Part shown: positions 15,743 to 18,689 of the stretch, piece after piece
How the letters are laid out: the number at the start of each line of letters is the position of its first letter
How positions within the stretch are numbered: position 1 is the stretch's first letter
Assembly: GCA_946414115.1 (NCBI GenBank)
Contig: CAMKNF010000017.1
Coordinates: 1 to 18,689 of the forward strand
Direction: 5' to 3'
DNA length: 18,689 nt
From: an uncultured Ruminococcus sp.
GTDB taxonomy: Bacteria > Bacillota > Clostridia > Oscillospirales > Acutalibacteraceae
Notes under the pieces: generated by a model
Database searches by the model: none
Told to the model about the DNA's origin: nothing
The model's input: the letters and a program-made list of their open reading frames with translations, nothing else
Made by a program: the position numbers and the translations under genes

Positions 15743-16792
15743 ATGAATAAATTTATTTTAGGAATACTGCTTTGTCTTGCAATTGCAGTTCCTTCTTGGC
15801 TTCTTGTGATGTTTGTTCCTGCGCTTGAGGTTATCGGCGCACCGGTAATCGCAATTATTGCCGGAATGATTCTTTCGCTTGTCATTAAAAAGAAAGACAC
15901 ATTTACCGACGGTATTGCTTTTACTTCAAAGAAGATTCTGCAATACGCTGTAATCCTTCTCGGTTTTGGTCTTAACCTTGCGACAATCGGCAAGGTAGGT
16001 CTTACCTCGCTCCCAATTATCCTTTCGACAATTGCAACCTCACTTATCGTTGCTTTCGTAATGTACAAGCTTTTAAAGGTTCCGTCAAAGACAGCAACGC
16101 TTATCGGCGTCGGCTCAAGCATCTGCGGCGGCTCGGCAATTGCCGCAACAGCTCCCGTAATTGATGCAGACGATGAGGAAATTGCTCAGTCGATTTCGGT
16201 AATCTTCCTTTTCAACGTGATTGCGGCTCTGATTTTCCCCACACTCGGCGGTTTTCTCGGAATGAGCAACGAGGGCTTTGCACTCTTTGCAGGAACGGCA
16301 GTAAACGACACCTCGTCGGTAACTGCCGCCGCTTCAACGTGGGATTCAATGCACGGCACAGGCTCAATGGTGCTTGACTCCGCAACAATCGTAAAGCTGA
16401 CAAGAACGCTTGCGATTATTCCGATTACGCTCGTGCTCGCCTTTGTCAGAATGAGAAAAGAGAAAAGCGGAAACACAGGTTCAAAAACAAAGGTAAGCCT
16501 TAAAAAGATTTTCCCGATGTTCATTCTTTATTTTGTGCTCGCATCGGTAATCACTACAATTGCCACCTCCGTATTAACAGGGCAGGCACTTGACGTTGCA
16601 AACAACATTTTCGGTTTCTTAAAACAGTTAAGTAAATTCTTCATTGTAATGGCTATGGCGGCAATCGGACTCAACACAAACATTGTAAAGCTTGTAAAGA
16701 CAGGCGGCAAGCCGATTCTGCTCGGTTTCACCTGCTGGGTTGCGATTACGGGCGTAAGCATTTTAATGCAGCACGTCCTCGGAATCTGGTAA
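15743..16792 (+). CDS. YeiH-family (putative sulfate exporter) membrane protein
   Basis: I choose ATG 15743, with GGAGAA 6 nt upstream, over the TTG at 15725; this gives 349 residues, normal for the family. The protein is almost wholly hydrophobic, with about ten membrane segments, and carries the family's hallmark GSSICGGSAIAA at about 124-135, followed by DADDEEIAQS and, later, FAGTAVNDTSSV. It belongs to the YeiH/UPF0324 family (PF03601), named putative sulfate exporters; transport of sulfate or related sulfur anions is proposed for relatives but not proven, so the substrate is open. It acts in the cytoplasmic membrane. It is 59 bp after the radical SAM gene on the same strand and may share its transcript; nothing else here explains a sulfur role. 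Confidence 0.9.
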   Translation: MNKFILGILLCLAIAVPSWLLVMFVPALEVIGAPVIAIIAGMILSLVIKKKDTFTDGIAFTSKKILQYAVILLGFGLNLATIGKVGLTSLPIILSTIATSLIVAFVMYKLLKVPSKTATLIGVGSSICGGSAIAATAPVIDADDEEIAQSISVIFLFNVIAALIFPTLGGFLGMSNEGFALFAGTAVNDTSSVTAAASTWDSMHGTGSMVLDSATIVKLTRTLAIIPITLVLAFVRMRKEKSGNTGSKTKVSLKKIFPMFILYFVLASVITTIATSVLTGQALDVANNIFGFLKQLSKFFIVMAMAAIGLNTNIVKLVKTGGKPILLGFTCWVAITGVSILMQHVLGIW

Positions 16793-16904
16793 TCGGCAGG
16801 GTGCCCCTGCAGGCAAATCGAGTGGAAAAGTCGGATTATTTTTAAAAAACGGTTGCCCGAATTTTAAATTGATATATAGGTAACGTTTAGGGAGATATTA
16901 CGCG

Positions 16905-17351
16905 ATGTTAATAAATATAGAAACTAATCTTTCATTAAAAGAAATTGAAATTATCCTTTCAAATAAAATATGCCATAAATATCCTTTTTTTCATAGAGAA
17001 TATGATTCAGGAATAAACTGGGTTAGTAATAGCAAAAATTTTATTTGTTTATTTTCCGAAGACGGAACAACGGATAGATGGGGCTATCAGTCTAAAGTTA
17101 AATCTTTCTTTTATGGCAAGGTAATTAGGGTTAAGGACAAATACAGAATTATTGGAATTTCCTGCGTAAATATATTCTTTATTATTACTGCGCTGATAGT
17201 TTTTGGCGCAATCATATTTTATATAGATAGTTTCGATTTTGATGCAATATTTGGTATTCTGTTCTTTTCCTTAACCGTTGTCTTGTTTAACTTAAATATC
17301 TCAAAAGGTAATAATAAGATTAAAGATTACTTGGAAAGACAATTTTCGTAA
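16905..17351 (+). CDS. Small membrane protein of unknown function
   Basis: The 148-residue protein starts at ATG 16905 with GGGAGA about 10 nt upstream. Residues 1-80 are soluble and mixed, with DRWGYQSKVKSFFYGKVIRV; residues about 83-104 and 112-130 form two membrane hairpin segments; the short C-terminal tail is charged (KGNNKIKDYLERQFS). It has no signal peptide, and both ends probably face the cytoplasm. I do not recognise the family. It is AT-rich compared with the YeiH gene before it. The 112-bp gap upstream has a small GCAGG/CCTGC hairpin (16796-16810) without a T run and no clear promoter. A strong terminator follows. Confidence 0.7.
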   Translation: MLINIETNLSLKEIEIILSNKICHKYPFFHREYDSGINWVSNSKNFICLFSEDGTTDRWGYQSKVKSFFYGKVIRVKDKYRIIGISCVNIFFIITALIVFGAIIFYIDSFDFDAIFGILFFSLTVVLFNLNISKGNNKIKDYLERQFS

Positions 17352-17374
17352 AGGATATTACATAAAAGCTTTTT

Positions 17375-17412
17375 AAAAACAAGGCGGTTGCGTTTGCAAT
17401 CGCCTTGTTTTT
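17375..17412. terminator. Bidirectional intrinsic terminator between convergent genes
   Basis: A 17-bp stem with a GTTT loop (17392-17395) and one G-T pair runs from 17375-17391 to 17396-17412. It has AAAAAC on the left and GTTTTT on the right, so it serves both the plus-strand gene ending at 17351 and the minus-strand permease ending at 17419. Confidence 0.92.
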
Positions 17413-17418
17413 ATCCTA

Positions 17419-18345
17419 TTATTCCTTTGAAATTGAGCTGAATTTGTATAGAACGAGATTTAAAAGTAAAAATACTGCTATTGCGATAAGCGAATAAGTC
17501 ATCATAAATCCGAATCCGACTTCGTTGTCAAACAAATTCATTTTCAGAGTAAAAATTTCCTTGACGCTCTCGGCAAACATTCCCTTGTCTGCGCCGTTCA
17601 GCATATCGCTGATATTCTCAATTGCAGGGTTCATAAGCACGTTTCTCATCATTCCTGCAATCTGTGAGCCGGGAACGAGGTTTACAGCCGTCTGCACTCC
17701 CTCGCCGAACTGTGAAACGGGGATATATGCGCCGATTACAAAGCCGATTGCCGCTGAAATCATCACGTTAAAAGAGCTTAACGTGGAGCTTTTCTTGAAA
17801 AACGATGCGAAAACCATAAGCAAAAGCGTTGATGAAACAGAGCCGAGCACCGTCAGTCCGTAAATGCAGAGAATGTCGGTAAAGGAGTACACAAACGTTC
17901 CGCCTACTGCGATGAAGATAAGACCTGCTGTAAGCAGAATTGAGCTTATAATAATTGTATTTACTACTGCACCGCTGAAATACGACAGCACAACCGTACT
18001 TCCTTTTACGGGCGATGCGCCGTAATCGTAGTTGATTTTGTTCTGCTTGTCGGAAACCATTACCGAAAGCGAGTTGAGCGCAACTGTGACAACCGATGTT
18101 CCGATTACGCCTGCGATAAGCCACGAATTTATAAGTGCCTCAATTGCTCCGTCGGTCACAAGGCTTTCAAGCTCGCCGAGGTTTTCTCTTATTGTATCAA
18201 GGTAGTTGCCTTTGAGAAACAGTAGATACAGTCCGAGTACGATAATCTGCGTGAGCATTGAAAGAATAATCGCCATTCTGTCCTTAAAATATACCTTTAT
18301 GTTTCGCAAGGTCATTCCCTTGTATGCGCATAATGTTTTTACCAT
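17419..18345 (-). CDS. ABC-2 type transporter permease
   Basis: I start at ATG 18345, which comes 1 bp after the TAA of the ATPase gene; longer starts (to 18414) would overlap that gene in another frame and read as non-protein. The resulting 308-residue protein has six membrane segments (about 24-45, 73-97, 117-140, 145-180, 196-220 and 280-302), with an extracytoplasmic loop between the first two and a larger one before the last, the layout of ABC-2 permeases (drug, polysaccharide or peptide exporters). It should pair with the ATPase encoded immediately upstream to form an exporter. The substrate cannot be told from the sequence. Confidence 0.88.
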   Translation of the reverse strand: MVKTLCAYKGMTLRNIKVYFKDRMAIILSMLTQIIVLGLYLLFLKGNYLDTIRENLGELESLVTDGAIEALINSWLIAGVIGTSVVTVALNSLSVMVSDKQNKINYDYGASPVKGSTVVLSYFSGAVVNTIIISSILLTAGLIFIAVGGTFVYSFTDILCIYGLTVLGSVSSTLLLMVFASFFKKSSTLSSFNVMISAAIGFVIGAYIPVSQFGEGVQTAVNLVPGSQIAGMMRNVLMNPAIENISDMLNGADKGMFAESVKEIFTLKMNLFDNEVGFGFMMTYSLIAIAVFLLLNLVLYKFSSISKE

Positions 18346-18346
18346 A

Positions 18347-18644
18347 TTATTCACCCAACCTTTTTCCCGTAATTGTGAGAAATACGTCATCCATATCTCC
18401 CTTGATAACCTCATAGTCGCCGATTTGCGGATAGCTTGTTATAAGCCTTGTAGCTTCACCGCTGTCGGCAATTTTTATTTTGTAGGCGTCGCCGATATAT
18501 TCAAAATCAAGCTTTTCAGCTTTCAGCAGATTTTCTGTGCTGTCAGATTTCGGAGTGTACCACACAAGCCTGTTGTGAGCGTACTGCTTTTTGAGGTTGT
18601 GCGGAGTATCGTTTGCAGAGATTTTGCCCGAGTCGATAATCACC
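18347..18644 (-). CDS. ABC transporter ATPase, C-terminal fragment
   Basis: About 98 residues are visible; the rest lies beyond the contig end, and the sequence before 18644 is adapter. The fragment opens VIIDSGKISANDTPHNLKKQY, the strand and helix that follow the H-loop in ABC ATPases, and continues into a small C-terminal domain ending GDMDDVFLTITGKRLGE, typical of ATPases paired with ABC-2 permeases. Walker A, signature and Walker B are not in the window. The apparent start codon GTG at 18643 is an internal valine, not a real start. The stop at 18347 is 1 bp before the permease ATG, indicating translational coupling. Confidence 0.85.
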
Positions 18645-18689
18645 AGATCGGAAGAGCGTCGTGTAGGGAAAGAGTGTAGATCTCGGTGG
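18645..18689. other. Illumina sequencing adapter (artefact)
   Basis: From 18645 the sequence begins AGATCGGAAGAGCGTCGTGT and goes on for 45 bases as the reverse complement of the Illumina TruSeq universal adapter. It is read-through left on the contig end. A plus-strand frame entering it ends IGRASCRERV, a known artefact tail in protein databases. Confidence 0.98.

Noticed and set aside
16796..16810. GCAGG/CCTGC hairpin after the YeiH gene
   Set aside because: Only 5 bp of stem and no T run, so not supported as a terminator.
18346..18414. Longer start for the ABC-2 permease (23 extra residues)
   Set aside because: It overlaps the end of the ATPase gene in another frame; the ATG at 18345, 1 bp after that gene's stop, is the natural coupled start.
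18206..18679. Plus-strand 157-codon open frame at the right end
   Set aside because: It is antisense to the ABC ATPase and permease genes and ends in translated adapter sequence (IGRASCRERV).

Overview
The window is one end of a Clostridia chromosome assembly, most like Ruminococcus and its relatives (Oscillospiraceae/Ruminococcaceae). The evidence is a type III glutamine synthetase start, a dockerin-bearing type I pullulanase of the kind found in starch-degrading ruminococci (amylosomes), strong AGGAGG-type ribosome binding sites and Firmicutes-style sigma-A promoters. The species assignment is inference. No rRNA, tRNA, CRISPR array, insertion sequence or phage gene was seen. The last 45 bases (18645-18689) are not biological: they match the Illumina TruSeq adapter, so this is a raw contig end and annotation touching it must be trimmed.

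Layout. 1-156 (-): first 52 codons of glnN. 157-764: divergent control region, with a good promoter and a terminator-like leader hairpin for glnN and a good promoter plus a ~290-nt leader for gltB. 765-6811 (+): gltB and gltD, the two glutamate synthase subunits, closed by a bidirectional terminator. With glnN they form a GS-GOGAT ammonium-assimilation locus. 6881-8242 (-): two AT-rich genes of unknown function. 8324-11995 (-): a large secreted modular pullulanase with GH13 catalytic domain, beta-rich MucBP-like repeats, two putative starch-binding modules and an internal dockerin.

12229-14151 (-): a potassium-channel-like membrane protein preceded by an ABC ATPase whose C-terminus is replaced, in frame, by the C-terminal half of an ABC-2 permease; this is either a real deletion fusion or an assembly join. 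14152-14533 is AT-rich and holds two divergent promoters. 14534-15683 (+): a small DUF6514-like protein and a PflX-like radical SAM protein, separated by a hairpin that includes the second gene's ribosome binding site. 15743-16789 (+): a YeiH-family transporter. 16905-17351 (+): a small membrane protein of unknown function. A second bidirectional terminator separates it from 17419-18644 (-), an ABC-2 permease and the C-terminal end of its ATPase, cut by the adapter.

The nitrogen genes and the pullulanase are the functionally clear parts. I found no convincing multi-gene new system. The points most worth checking are the ATPase-permease fusion, the glnN leader, the 14766-14813 hairpin and the unknown pair at 6881-8242.
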